This document shows, one piece after another, positions 1 to 9,272 of a DNA stretch of 23,924 nt. The number at the start of each line of letters is the position of its first letter. Position 1 is the stretch's first letter. The stretch is from Mnemiopsis leidyi (Eukaryota; Ctenophora; Tentaculata; Lobata; Bolinopsidae), in NCBI GenBank assembly GCA_000226015.1, contig JH154019.1, positions 6,928-30,851 on the forward strand, given 5' to 3'. The position numbers and the translations under genes were made by a program. The notes beneath the pieces were generated by a model. That model did not search any database and had not been told where the DNA came from. It saw nothing but the letters and a program-made list of their open reading frames with translations.

Positions 1-385
1 GTGATATATATATATAAATTGACCAAAACCCAAAACTTGGGTGGTGGAAAAAGAAGAAAAAACCGGTCGCGCTTGCCAGCGCTGTGATATAGGGGTATAG
101 ACGCCAAACTCTGTTAAACTCTGCCATTAATATTTAATAATTGAGAAAATCGACTTTTTCAAAGTTCCTTCCTAGCAGGTTAAAGGATGCATTTTAAACT
201 AACTCTAAGGCAATGGCTCGTAAGATAATCGCTTTGTCTTAATGCCTTTTCACATCAGCTTCAATCATCCCACCAAATCCAAAGTTCTAAACCAGGCTTC
301 TATACAGTTTTTGCACGTATAGCGGCCATCCTAAACCAAAAGATGTGATATAAATACTATAGTTGTACAAGTGTGAGCTGAGCGA
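1..385. other. Intergenic, no gene seen
   Basis: It opens with a short TA microsatellite (about 4-15). The rest is AT-rich non-coding sequence leading into the 15-bp minisatellite. No conserved protein segment or RNA gene is recognised on either strand. Confidence 0.5.
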
Positions 386-560
386 TACTATACATCAGTG
401 TACACTGTACTATACATCAGTGTACTATACATCAGTGTACTATACATCAGTGTACTATACATCAGTGTACAATAAATCAGTGTACTATACATCAGTGTAC
501 TATACATCAGTGTACTATACATCAGTGTACAATACATCAGTGTAGTATACATCAGTGTAT
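386..560. repeat. 15-bp minisatellite, about 11 copies
   Basis: The unit is close to tgtactatacatcag, repeated about 11 times with few substitutions (for example aataaatcag near 471-480 and gtagtatac near 543-551). Because 15 is a multiple of three and the unit lacks stops in some frames, it gives spurious open frames on both strands (repeated Val-Tyr-Tyr-Thr-Ser on one strand). No start context, signal peptide or conserved domain supports translation. Confidence 0.9.
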
Positions 561-2466
561 TGATACTCTTTTTGTAATTGAAACTATACACAGCTGAGAT
601 AAGCGACACACATCATCAACTCTCTCTAATTTATGCGAACTTTGTACACTTGATATACATTGTGCAATTGCCAATTGTATGTAATTCTGTATAACTGGCC
701 TGTGGCCAGTTGTCGGGGACAATACCTAGTGAACCATACTTTAAAGTGAATAATATAAGGATTTGAACCAGTACATTTATTTGAACGTGCAGCCTCCGAA
801 GAAGATGAAATATTGCTCGTCTAAAGATTTACTTAATTGACTGATACTCAGCAAACTTGATGTAATTTAAACACGTTTTGAGCATTATAAATGTTTAAAT
901 CTTGGATTTCATTGTACATAACTAAATTTGAAAATTTGATTGAATGTATTTCTTCACGTAAGAGACATAGGTATAGTTGTAATCAAATAGGGAGAAAAAC
1001 AGTAGTTGATATTTTGACAGTACGCATACATAGTCCTAAAGGTCAACGAAAGGTTTTGGTGTATGTAAAAATAAGAGTGAATGCCACCTAGAAGTGTTTA
1101 TCTTGAAATACATTACTGGCTAGACCAGTATGATAGTTGGAGGACATGATATAGAACTACACAGCGGTAAATGTAAATAGTTTCTAAATAGAACGTGCAT
1201 TGTTCTATTTTCGTCTGTCACTACATCTACAACAACGGAATGACGCTAGTGTGTGTATGTGTGTGTTGCCTATTTTTATCTATGATAATTCGTAGGCGAG
1301 GCGTGATACACACAATATATTATATTCATATATATTGTGTGTATATATAGCCTATTGTAGGTGCTGCACTTAGCAGGAAACGGCTGCAAAACCAGCAGCT
1401 ACTTTATACTTACTTACTTCTGTAGCCTAACCTAGCCATTACAGTCGTTGTACATTTCCTAGAGTTCATTTTACCAATATATTTAAGTATTGGTTTAGCA
1501 CACGCGATGGCAGAAGCAGCTTGAGTTAGATAAATTAAAGTACGTGTGATATAAGCTATTCTGTAATCTCCATAAAATCTCCAGGAACTTTGCCAAGTAT
1601 AACTCTAGACAGACTTAAGATAAATATCGGAACTTTCAGAGTTGAAATATATTTCTGTATGCTTCAATGATAACACATTACAATTTCAGACTTGCCTTTT
1701 CCAGTATCATGTTTGGTCTATCATAGATCCATAGTTACCAAAGTCAAGTACAGACTGTAAATGAAGTACTTAACCATCTCTCAAGCCTCACTACTACAAC
1801 ACGACCTATTTTCATGCAAATAAGCACTCTATGACATGCAGTATTGATATAGATTGTGTGTTATTAAGTGTTGATTGTGCGATGTAGGCAAAGTTTGTGC
1901 ACTGATAACCGTGTAGTTTCCCCGGAAGTAACACTAATTATACCACATGAGAATAACATACATCAGATAGCTCTGTGCGGCGTACACAGGACTATATAAT
2001 ATTGCACATGTCATGTCCTGATACAATAACAATACAGTAAATATAGACCATCAGTCTATATGAGAACACACGCGAGTACATTCAGATACAGTACTACAGT
2101 AATGTATACAGCACCTAGATTGAAGCTGTACATTGTACATTATATGATGTACAACAATGACTGGACTTGCCGTTAGGTAATGTCACTAAGGAAACATTAA
2201 GTGATTGAGGCAGGATGCTTACGTCTAATGTGGCTAGTTACCTACAAGCCTAGCTATAGAGCTCGGGGGCTGCAAGAATGACGTGCTGCAAGACGATCTT
2301 GCTGGCCAGGCCAAGTTCAATCTAGACTAAGTAATCATTTTAAAGCTGTCAACACTACTTTTAAAGTCATTTTTTGCGGACCAACCTCAGGATAAATAAG
2401 CGGCAAACTCAGAGCAATAAAAATGTGAGGATGATGTATAAAAATGTACATCGTCAATATGCCTAC
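561..2466. other. Long AT-rich region without recognisable gene
   Basis: No open frame here has a recognisable domain, and the expected last exons of the kelch gene were not found on the minus strand. It holds a GT-rich microsatellite (about 1248-1266), the AT hairpin at 1306-1344 and several short self-complementary patches (for example around 2128-2155). It may contain the last intron of the kelch gene or old transposon remains. Confidence 0.5.
1306..1344. repeat. Perfect AT-rich inverted repeat (hairpin)
   Basis: The arms at 1306-1320 and 1330-1344 are 15-nt reverse complements (core tacacacaatatat) around a 9-nt loop. It could form a cruciform or be the remains of a foldback element. No flanking duplication is evident. 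Confidence 0.75.
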
Positions 2467-3696
2467 CTGTGATCTGAGTACATGGTGAGGGTGTGAGCGG
2501 CGCGGGGAGAGGGAGCGTTGCCGGAACACTGCGGAGAATTCCACCTCATTGCTTTGAGATCAAACCTCCACAATTCGTTGTTCCAGCCCACAAACTCGTG
2601 AGACATGTCAGGAACGAACTGGGATAAAGAAAGTTAGATATAAGATGTAAATATCGATAACTTCATGCAGGACTACAAAAAACGAGGATGCAAAAATGAA
2701 GATTGTAGCTGAATTGAGTATCAAAGCAGAGAAAAATGATCAGATTATCACAGAAACTAACCCGACTGTTATGTTGGGTCCTGTCAATACGAGTTCCCCA
2801 GCCTGCGAAAACCCAAAGAGCTCCATCATAGTAAACCATGGCAGCTTTATCCCGAATACTGGGTCGATCAGGAACTCCAGGTGGAGTGCTTCCTGGTACT
2901 GGCTGAAGAGATCTCCAGGTCATTGTTTCTGTGTCCAGCTCGTGTACTGTGTTTGAAAATTCACGTCTGTTGAAAAGAGGTCGAAATTATGTACCCATCA
3001 AGCTGTATTGATGGTAGAAAATCATCAAACATTTCGCAAACTCACAGTGAAGCTTAGAGAATAAAAGTTTAGTGAAGAAGCTATAAAGCTGTTAGGTGAC
3101 CAGCATAGGAATGTTTTCCTTATTATAACGACATACTATTGGATGCCCAACACATCATTTATGATCAATAATATCTATCAGGTATAAAAACTGATTCCTT
3201 TATGGAGCATGCATGTGACTCAAAAACTTACTGCCCAGATTCGTTGATAATAAGTCCACCAAATGCATAGATGTACTTTTTGTGAGATGCCATACACATT
3301 CCACTTCCACGGTTAGGGATACAACCACTGGCTTTTACCTTTCTCCAGGTAGCCTATCGGATATATGCCATGCATAATACAGTTTGTGAGGTTAAATTAA
3401 GTCAAGTTCACACGTTATTGAGAGTAACTTCTATAAAACAGTCAAATAAAATATGATCAGAAACCATGTAGATCTAATAGAAAGAGTATCACTTGAAATC
3501 TAAATCTTACGTCTTGTATTGAGTAAATATTGATGTCAGACAAGTGCACTGAAATGTCTCTGTCCTTAAAGCGTTCCTCTGGTTCACCCTTATGATATCC
3601 TCCAATCATGAACATTTGAGATCCAATAACAGCACAAAGGTGAGACATTCTTCCGCTTAGCACTGACATCTTGGGCATACTTTGTGTCTCAGACAT
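2467..3696 (-). CDS. Kelch-repeat protein, KLHDC1/KLHDC2-like, 3' part not found
   Basis: Four minus-strand exons join in phase: 3696-3511, 3353-3232, 2966-2762 and 2618-2467, with GT donors (gtaaga, gtaagt, gttagt, gtaggc) and AG acceptors. The product so far is about 222 residues of kelch blades: GRMSHLCAVIGSQMFMIGGY, then WRKVKASGCIPNRGSG with YIYAFGGL, then HELDTETMTWRSLQPVPG with DKAAMVYYDGALWVFAGWG, then FVGWNNELWRFDLKAMRW and APSPRAAHTLTMYSDH. The order, and the Asp-Lys before the third blade, resemble KLHDC1/KLHDC2, substrate receptors of CUL2 or CUL5 ubiquitin ligases. The KLHDC2 assignment is inference; other KLHDC members are possible. ATG at 3696 follows an in-frame TGA about 27 nt upstream, but an AG nearby could instead make this an internal exon. 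Exon 4 ends with a good donor and needs at least two more blades, which are not recognisable in 1-2460. They may lie outside the window, or the gene may be broken. Confidence 0.72.
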
Positions 3697-3928
3697 TTTC
3701 AAATAGTTGCACTTCTGGATTCATTAGTGGGAATCACATGATCTCCTCACATAGTCATAAATCTCTTTGATAATTTTAGTTATTTTCGATAACTTTGACT
3801 TTTTTATTCAACTTACAGGACTCGTTGAAAAAAGAAATGCTTGGTCTCAGTCGGGCCCTACATTTCCATCTTATTTTGAATATTGCTATACAGCTATCAC
3901 TAATATAACCTAAAGTCAAAAGCACCAC

Positions 3929-4521
3929 TGCAAAAAAGTTGTATGGAGGTAGGATTGTGTTTTAAACTATTTTAACACTACAAATTAAATACATTTATTG
4001 AGTGACAATGTCTAAGTAGCTGAGGATGAAGAAAATATTTCTACAATAATTTTAGCTCGTTTCATTGCCTCCGCGAACGACACAATGAAAGTGTGACTGT
4101 CCTGAAGGTAGGATTCCTACTTTAATTAAAAATCGTTCCAACCGAAATTTTTCTGACAAACAAAATTCAAAAACATTATCTTAGCGATTTTAAGTTTTTC
4201 GGTTGAAACTATGGCTTTCATCTAGAATTAGACGTTATTTTGCGGTTAAGAAATAATTTTTTTGTCTAGAAAAGTAGTAATTGATGCAATTTTTCTGTTA
4301 GAAACTGATGTTTCCGTCAGAAAATGATGTTTTGGTTGAAAACTGATGTTTCAGATTACAGATCGATTTTATTTTTCGGCTAGAAACTGATGTTTCAGCT
4401 AGAAATTGATTTTTCAGTCATTTCAAATGGGGGGGGGGCTGAAAAAAATCAATTCCAATGGAAAAATACTTCTGGCCGAAATTTTTGAAATCGTCCTACC
4501 AGTAAAAACAACTTTTTTGCA
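3929..4521. mobile_element. Putative non-autonomous element with inverted ends, about 593 bp
   Basis: The left end tgcaaaaaagttgt (3929-3942) is the exact reverse complement of the right end at 4508-4521. A second block, gtagga, lies just inside both ends in matching orientation (about 3949-3954 and the complement near 4494-4499). Inside are a perfect palindrome gtaggattcctac (4108-4120), a degenerate array of gaaactgatgtttc-like units of about 20 bp (about 4300-4425) and a G run (about 4429-4438). There is no coding capacity. The structure suggests a MITE or foldback element. Target-site duplications could not be assigned. Confidence 0.5.
4300..4425. repeat. Degenerate short tandem repeat around gaaactgatgtttc
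   Basis: At least five variants of agaaactgatgttt occur in a row with spacings of roughly 20-40 bp, and the neighbouring sequence has related ttagaa/cagaaa blocks. It lies inside the inverted-repeat element at 3929-4521 and is probably its subterminal or internal repeat. Confidence 0.55.
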
Positions 4522-4786
4522 CATATGGACAAAAGTAAACCCCAGAGTTTCAAAACAGTCCAGAAATTATTAAAAACTTGAAACAGTATTTTGCAATTAA
4601 TTTGCATCAAGAATCAGACAAACATTAAGCCTGCAGTTGCTATCCATCAATGTACAGGTACCGTCAAAATTTTGGTAATACTATATTCAGCTCAAATTGG
4701 ATTAATTCATTACTGACTAGCATCCACTTTTAGTATACTTAGCCTCGCAGCCATTGCTTCTGCTAATACTAAGGACAGTTGAAGAT

Positions 4787-5250
4787 CTTTGATAAACATG
4801 AAAATTGAGCTTTTGACCATTATCAAATGGTTATGTGTCAACAAAATATCTTTTAATGCCAATAAGACAGAATTCATGATCTTTGATAATCAAGATCATG
4901 AAGACAGATTATCAGTAGATTTACTTGACACCTGTATCAATTTTCATGAGTGTAAAAAACCAAATATCTTGGGCTCATATTAGACAACAAGTTGACATTT
5001 AAGCATCATGTAGACCACATTAAGAAGAAAATCACGAAATTAATTGGACCCATGTATCGGAACAGTAAACTTTTACCAGTCTAATATAGGAAAATGTTTG
5101 CAAACGCCTCAATGCTATCTTAGTTTGACTATCTTGATTCTATTTATTGTAAGGCCAACAAAACTAAACTAGCTGAACTTTATCTTTTAGACAACAAGGT
5201 AGCAAAAATTGCTCTTGGTGAACCTCAAATGGAAAGCATCCTAACAGTTT
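4787..5250 (+). pseudogene. LINE reverse transcriptase relic, 5' segment
   Basis: Translation over 4789-4983 gives IIKWLCVNKISFNANKTEF, the segment after the catalytic palm seen in Jockey/CR1-type non-LTR reverse transcriptases (WL..NKL.LN..KT..M.F). After a frameshift near 4970 the frame LGLILDNKLTFKHHVDHIKK continues the RT thumb, followed by a stop and DYLDSIYCKANKTKLAELYL. Several stops and shifts show it is dead. The YADD catalytic box is not recognisable upstream. It is broken by a SINE at about 5250 and resumes at about 5580. Confidence 0.75.
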
Positions 5251-5575
5251 TAATGGCTCAGTGGCGAAGTCATGTGTCTGTCAAAAAGTTAGCAGTTCCA
5301 TTCCCTGCTGTGGCACTGGCCATGGGGTGAGCTTCGTTGATGCTCAGCTAAGGACTCCATTGGATCTATTCAGCCCCACCGTCCACTCAGCCAGGGTGAG
5401 GGTAAAATGAGTAGCTGCCCATCTTGGGTAATAAAAGTATAGTGCACACTACCTTAACCGTCACTGGCGTCTATGTATATAATTGTACCTTGGGCCTCCT
5501 GTAATTGGCCTTTAGACTTGTTTAACATGTGGCTGTTGCAGTGCCTGAATTAAAATAAGTATAAGATAAAAAAAT
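5250..5575 (+). mobile_element. tRNA-derived SINE inserted in the LINE relic
   Basis: A Pol III A box tggctcagtgg (5254-5264) and a B-box-like agttccattcc (5294-5304) are spaced 40 nt apart, as in tRNA genes. No cloverleaf or anticodon arm is conserved. The body runs about 320 bp and ends in an A-rich tail (about 5548-5575). On both sides the sequence is LINE reverse transcriptase in the same orientation, and the protein similarity resumes directly after the tail (MKWLPLHL), so the SINE landed in an existing LINE copy. Exact ends and target duplication are uncertain. Confidence 0.6.
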
Positions 5576-5579
5576 TAAA

Positions 5580-5851
5580 GGACATGAAATGGCTCCCTCT
5601 TCATTTACAGCTGCATTTATCAAATTACAATAAAAACTGTCCCACAAACTACAAAAAAAGTTTAGATATGTATCAGGGGGAGAAACAGTAATGGTTGCAA
5701 TCTTTACATATAAACAGATCTGCTTTACGTAAATAATTATATTATCTTAACTGCTAAATGCTGGAATAACTTATCCAATGACATCCGCACACTTCCAGAT
5801 ATATCGTGTTTAAGCAAGGCTACAAGAATAAACTTTTTTCATCAGAAATGA
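5580..5851 (+). pseudogene. LINE reverse transcriptase relic, C-terminal segment
   Basis: The frames here read MKWLPLHLQLHL near 5585 and, after shifts, CWNNLSNDIRTLPDISCLSKATRI near 5760-5830, ending FFHQK and a TGA at 5849-5851. The pattern W..LP..IR....S...FK..... is the standard C-terminus of Jockey/CR1-clade LINE ORF2. It continues the relic that ends near 5250, with the SINE between them. Confidence 0.75.
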
Positions 5852-5992
5852 CAGGGGTGAAGGTACATGCTCAAAACTGGGGGGATTTTCATCTGAAATC
5901 TTGCCCACAATGCTCCCTTGGCAGCGCTTTGCACCACCTTGTTGAATATGCGTAATGTAATCGTATATTTACCCATAAGATGGAGTCTGCAT

Positions 5993-6078
5993 AAATCTAA
6001 AAAACTAATCAGCCAGCCGCAGGCGAAAATTTTTGAAATCTAAAAAACTAATCAGCCAGCCGCAGGCAAAAATTTTTG
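5993..6078. repeat. 43-bp tandem duplication
   Basis: Two adjacent 43-bp copies (5993-6035 and 6036-6078) differ at one base (gcaggcg versus gcaggca). Such near-identity suggests a recent event. The sequence lies just 3' of the LINE relic, so it may come from its 3' end. Confidence 0.85.
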
Positions 6079-6302
6079 AGAAATTGAGCTTTTAAAGTTG
6101 ATTAATTAAGTTAATCATTTTGGCAATAGAGCTTAGTTGCTATATGTTAGTTTTAAAAGTACTATTTTATCAGTGTAAAAACATCAGTTGCAGTTAAACC
6201 ATTGCTTTTTGCAGCATTTTTATCGCTCTCTATCAGTTGAAAGATATCATCGCTTTGTATGACAGCATATAGCAGCGTAACTTGTTTAACACCAGTTTGG
6301 AC

Positions 6303-6437
6303 ATGGAATTTTCAATCAACGCTCTCAACAAGATGGAGGATGATCTGAACTCAGCTATTTCTTCTATTCTCAAACAAGTCAGTGTGAGCACTGTGGAGAA
6401 CAGGAGCTGCTCGTGTGGGTACGTGGGTAACGGTTGA
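6303..6437 (+). other. Small open frame, 44 codons, function unknown
   Basis: ATG at 6303 opens a frame beginning MEFSINALNKMEDDLNSAI and ending CSCGYVGNG before TGA at 6437. The N-terminal part looks like a short amphipathic helix. It contains good GT donor-like sites (for example gtgagc near 6383), and a convincing acceptor (ttttgcag) occurs at 7130-7137, so it could be a first exon spliced to the frame below. No family is recognised. It may equally be the 5' end of a LINE ORF1. Confidence 0.25.
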
Positions 6438-7130
6438 AAACTGTTACCATTAACTTTAGTTGATAAAAATCTCAGTCGTAATTAATTTATTGCCTTCAAA
6501 TATCATCGCGCCAATGTCGGAATGCGCAGCAATTTGTACTGACCTCAAAATGGGATTACGAATCAAGTATTACTTGCGTTGGTACGGAAAATACCCATCT
6601 CAAATTTTACACATAAATTGCAATGGTGGTTGGGGGCTTGTGAAATTGACACTTTATGAGTAATTACAGGCAGCGTGGGTACATGAATGTACTCACGAAA
6701 TTTTAAAGTTGTACAATTTCAAGTAGGTAGGTCAGCTGACTCTAAAATTTGGCATACTTATTCTTGGACAAGTGCTACAAGTTTACCGAGTTTGACGATG
6801 TTTTGACGCAATTTGCGTGTGCTACAGGAACAAAAAGTTTGCTTGTGATAAAATGCATCAAATGTTTAAAACTTTGAAGCGTTGTAACTTTGATTCCTTT
6901 TGATTGTTGTGCTTCAAATTTTCAGGTTATCTTGCCAGGTGTACGAATTAGTAGTTAGTACCAGTAGAAAAGTAGGAGATGTCATTCGAAAGATGGTGCA
7001 TGCACGTGTCTTTAATGTTTTGCACGGTCAAATTGTGATGGCTGATTCGGCATAACATCGTTTAGATCAAAAATCTAAAGACTGAATGACCGACAGCAAA
7101 TTTGCCACTTAGCATTCCAGCATTTTATGT
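6438..7130. other. No gene recognised
   Basis: AT-rich sequence between two weak coding candidates. A 67-codon open frame (6460-6663) has no recognisable domain and was not accepted. It could be an intron if the flanking frames are spliced. Confidence 0.4.
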
Positions 7131-7137
7131 TTTGCAG

Positions 7138-7387
7138 AAATTGGCATCACAAATGCGGATATTTTTGGTCTTATGGAAATCCTTTCAAACGAGAAAAATT
7201 ATCATTTAAGTGCCTTCTGTCGCCTTCTAGACCCCCTTAAATCGCTGGCGGCACCCACGGTGGGGCCTCCAGCAGATGGCAAGCCCCCCGAGCGGCCGTC
7301 GCCAGTACCCACCGGTGCCAAGTCCAGTAACTCACGAGCCACCTCTAGTGGAGGACTTGAATCTTACTGTTATAGCAAAAAATTGTA
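7138..7387 (+). pseudogene. Possible exon or ORF1 fragment with proline-rich tail
   Basis: After the acceptor-like ttttgcag (ending 7137) an open frame reads IGITNADIFGLMEILSNEK, then a Pro/Ser-rich stretch (APTVGPPADGKPPERPSPVP) and stops after YCYSKKL near 7387. GC content and codon use are higher than in flanking DNA in the Pro-rich part. The next frame downstream (7406-7684) resembles a LINE ORF1, so this may be the upstream part of the same broken ORF. No domain is recognised. Confidence 0.3.
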
Positions 7388-7405
7388 AATGATGCATTAA
7401 AGCTA

Positions 7406-7684
7406 ATGAACAGTAAGTTCCTTAGAATTTGCAACTCAGCAGCGGCCAAAATCGATGAACTAAAAAGCGAGAAATTTGCTGATAAAAAAGCTTCAATAAA
7501 ATGTCAGCAGAGACAGTTGGATTCAGTAAAATCGACAGTCAAAACAAAAATGAAAACTTGGAGCGAGATTGTGAAAACAAATATGGGACCCATCGGGATA
7601 ACACTGACTAATTCAACGTCAGATCAGTATTCAGCAGAAGCAATCTTATCAAGAAATCAACGGAGGAGCTTTTCAGGAAGCTGA
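7406..7684 (+). pseudogene. LINE ORF1-like relic
   Basis: An open frame of 92 codons starts NSKFLRICNSAAAKIDEL and includes STVKTKMKTWSEIVKTN. Phrases such as VKTEMKTW.D.VK are, from memory, typical of the N-terminal coiled-coil part of ORF1 proteins in invertebrate LINEs. The frame is lost after 7684 where the RNA-binding part would follow. No functional ORF1 remains. It might be related to the LINE relic at 4787-5851, but the order (ORF1 downstream of ORF2) means a separate insertion. Confidence 0.4.
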
Positions 7685-8490
7685 AAGACGTATCATTGTA
7701 CGTGCAGTCCTGATGTATAGGAATAGCGTAAGCACATGATCCCTTTTGAGTCTCGCCTACTTGCCAGCCCTGCATATCTAATTCTCACATTACAATTACA
7801 ATACGATCTGATAAGGTCGTACAAAAGTTGCTAGGCTATAAATTCATAGCGCCTTAAAAATCAAAGAAGGAAAAGTGGGCACAAGTTGCCACAAATCGCA
7901 CTAAACTAGTATCTAGTTACTCCAAAGCTATAATAGACAATACTTGATTTTTCTTATTATAAATATGACATTTCTGGACGATGCGAGTTGACAAGATATT
8001 ATGACATATCCATCAAACGTTTTAAGAGTTGGGTCAAAACTCAACAATGATGCCTGATAGTTAAACTAAAACTGGATTTTACACTATACATTACCGGTTC
8101 CAATGACAAAGGATTTAAACGAACAACGATCAAAAACGTTAATATCATTATCAACGAGCTAAAAACATAACACATAAGCTGAAAAAGTGCAATAATAATT
8201 TGTTCTTATTAGCTGGTAGTTTCATAATTAAAATTTAGGATTAGTTATTGGTTACTAACACACTAGTAGTATGTTCCTAGTACAACTACAAGTTCGATTT
8301 GTTAACAGCATCAAAACATCGGTGCAGGCGCCATGCAGTTTACCTTACCAGGTGCTTACTCATCGGCTAAAGCAATCCATGCAAGTACCCATGCGTTTGA
8401 GTTATTCAATATTCAATCCTGAACTGCGCGTAGATATGGCTAAAGTATATGGGGTTTACATTAAAACATTCGCGGCGCGCGCAAAATTCG
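7685..8490. other. No gene recognised
   Basis: AT-rich sequence with only scattered short open frames. The 100-codon frame at 8271-8573 runs into the inverted-repeat arm at 8493-8530 and has no recognisable domain, so it is taken as chance. The rest may be decayed ORF1 or 3' sequence of the element above. Confidence 0.4.
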
Positions 8491-8492
8491 AC

Positions 8493-9033
8493 AAAAATTT
8501 TTTTGAAAAGGTGAAAGGGTCACAACGTGAAACATCGCCTGTCCACTGTGTCCTGTTTGCTTTTTCGGATTAGAGGCTTGGTAAGTGTTTGTAGGTTGAT
8601 AACCTACTGTCGCGGCCATCACGCGCTCTCACGCATTTTTGGCTTTTCGACGGCGCGCGCATCGCCCGTTGAGGTAAGTGCTCGTTAGTCATGTCATAAC
8701 CTATAAATTGTACAGCAGCGCGCACCCTCCCGTCATTTTTCGCCTTTATATTCGCTTCGAATGAGAGTTAAACAAAGTCAGACAATTTATAAATTGCTCT
8801 AACCAGAACCCTTTTGCGCGCGCCACAAGCATCTCGTTAGGTGAAATCACAGAACACTCAACTGATACACTACGCCTACCACAATCATCACCTCGCTTAC
8901 CATCATACCAGAAACCAAAACCGGTTGACCCATATTGTCTGAAATGCGACCGAAGGTGAATCATCTATCGACGGTGTATTTGATGTGCGTTGCGACCTTG
9001 TCTCACGTTGTGACCCTTTTCAAAAAAATTTTT
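8493..9033. repeat. Inverted repeat pair, 31 matched bases
   Basis: The left arm 8493-8530 and right arm 9003-9033 are reverse complements (cores aaaaatttttttgaaaa and gggtcacaacgtga) except for 7 extra bases in the left arm (8510-8516). The two arms probably belong to related repeat copies in opposite orientation. The pair interleaves with, and does not nest inside, the inverted repeat at 8794-9272. Confidence 0.8.
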
Positions 9034-9272
9034 AAAAATTTGAAATTTTTTTTGTAAAACGCCCCCCCTCCTGGGGGGGCGGTGGCCGCGCTGCGCGCGG
9101 CCACGCCGCCGCGCGCTTCGCGCGCGCCGGAGGCTGCCGCTTCGCGGCAGCAGGGCTATGCAACGTGTAGCAATTGCGACCCATTTTGAAACTCCGATGT
9201 TCACTTAACCAGGTGCTTACGCAAGCTACACGCGCGGCTGCGACGCGCGCAAAAGGGCTCTGGTTAGAGCAA
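8794..9272. mobile_element. Putative 479-bp element with 29-bp terminal inverted repeats
   Basis: 8794-8822 and 9244-9272 are reverse complements at 28 of 29 positions (core gctctaaccagaaccctttt on the left). The interior is non-coding and GC-rich towards the right, with a run of four hairpins. The shape is that of a non-autonomous foldback or MITE-like element. No target-site duplication is obvious next to the ends (aaa on the left, ctc on the right), so the true ends may lie elsewhere. Confidence 0.6.
9061..9153. repeat. Run of four GC-rich perfect hairpins
   Basis: Four back-to-back inverted repeats: gcccccc with ggggggc (loop about 5 nt), a 10-bp stem gtggccgcgc with loop tgc, a 7-bp stem cgcgcgc with loop ttc, and an 8-bp stem gctgccgc with loop ttc. 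This block is about 80% G+C in a window that is otherwise AT-rich. Tight 3-nt loops on adjoining stems suggest selected or recently amplified hairpins inside a mobile repeat. Confidence 0.85.

Noticed and set aside
241..300. FGFGGM-like stretch on the minus strand as a missing kelch exon
   Set aside because: Only a handful of residues fit, no splice sites in phase and no surrounding blade pattern.
386..560. CRISPR-like array
   Set aside because: Units are directly adjacent with no unique spacers, in a eukaryotic sequence; a plain minisatellite.
8271..8573. 100-codon open frame on +
   Set aside because: No domain, irregular composition, and it reads through the inverted-repeat arm at 8493-8530.
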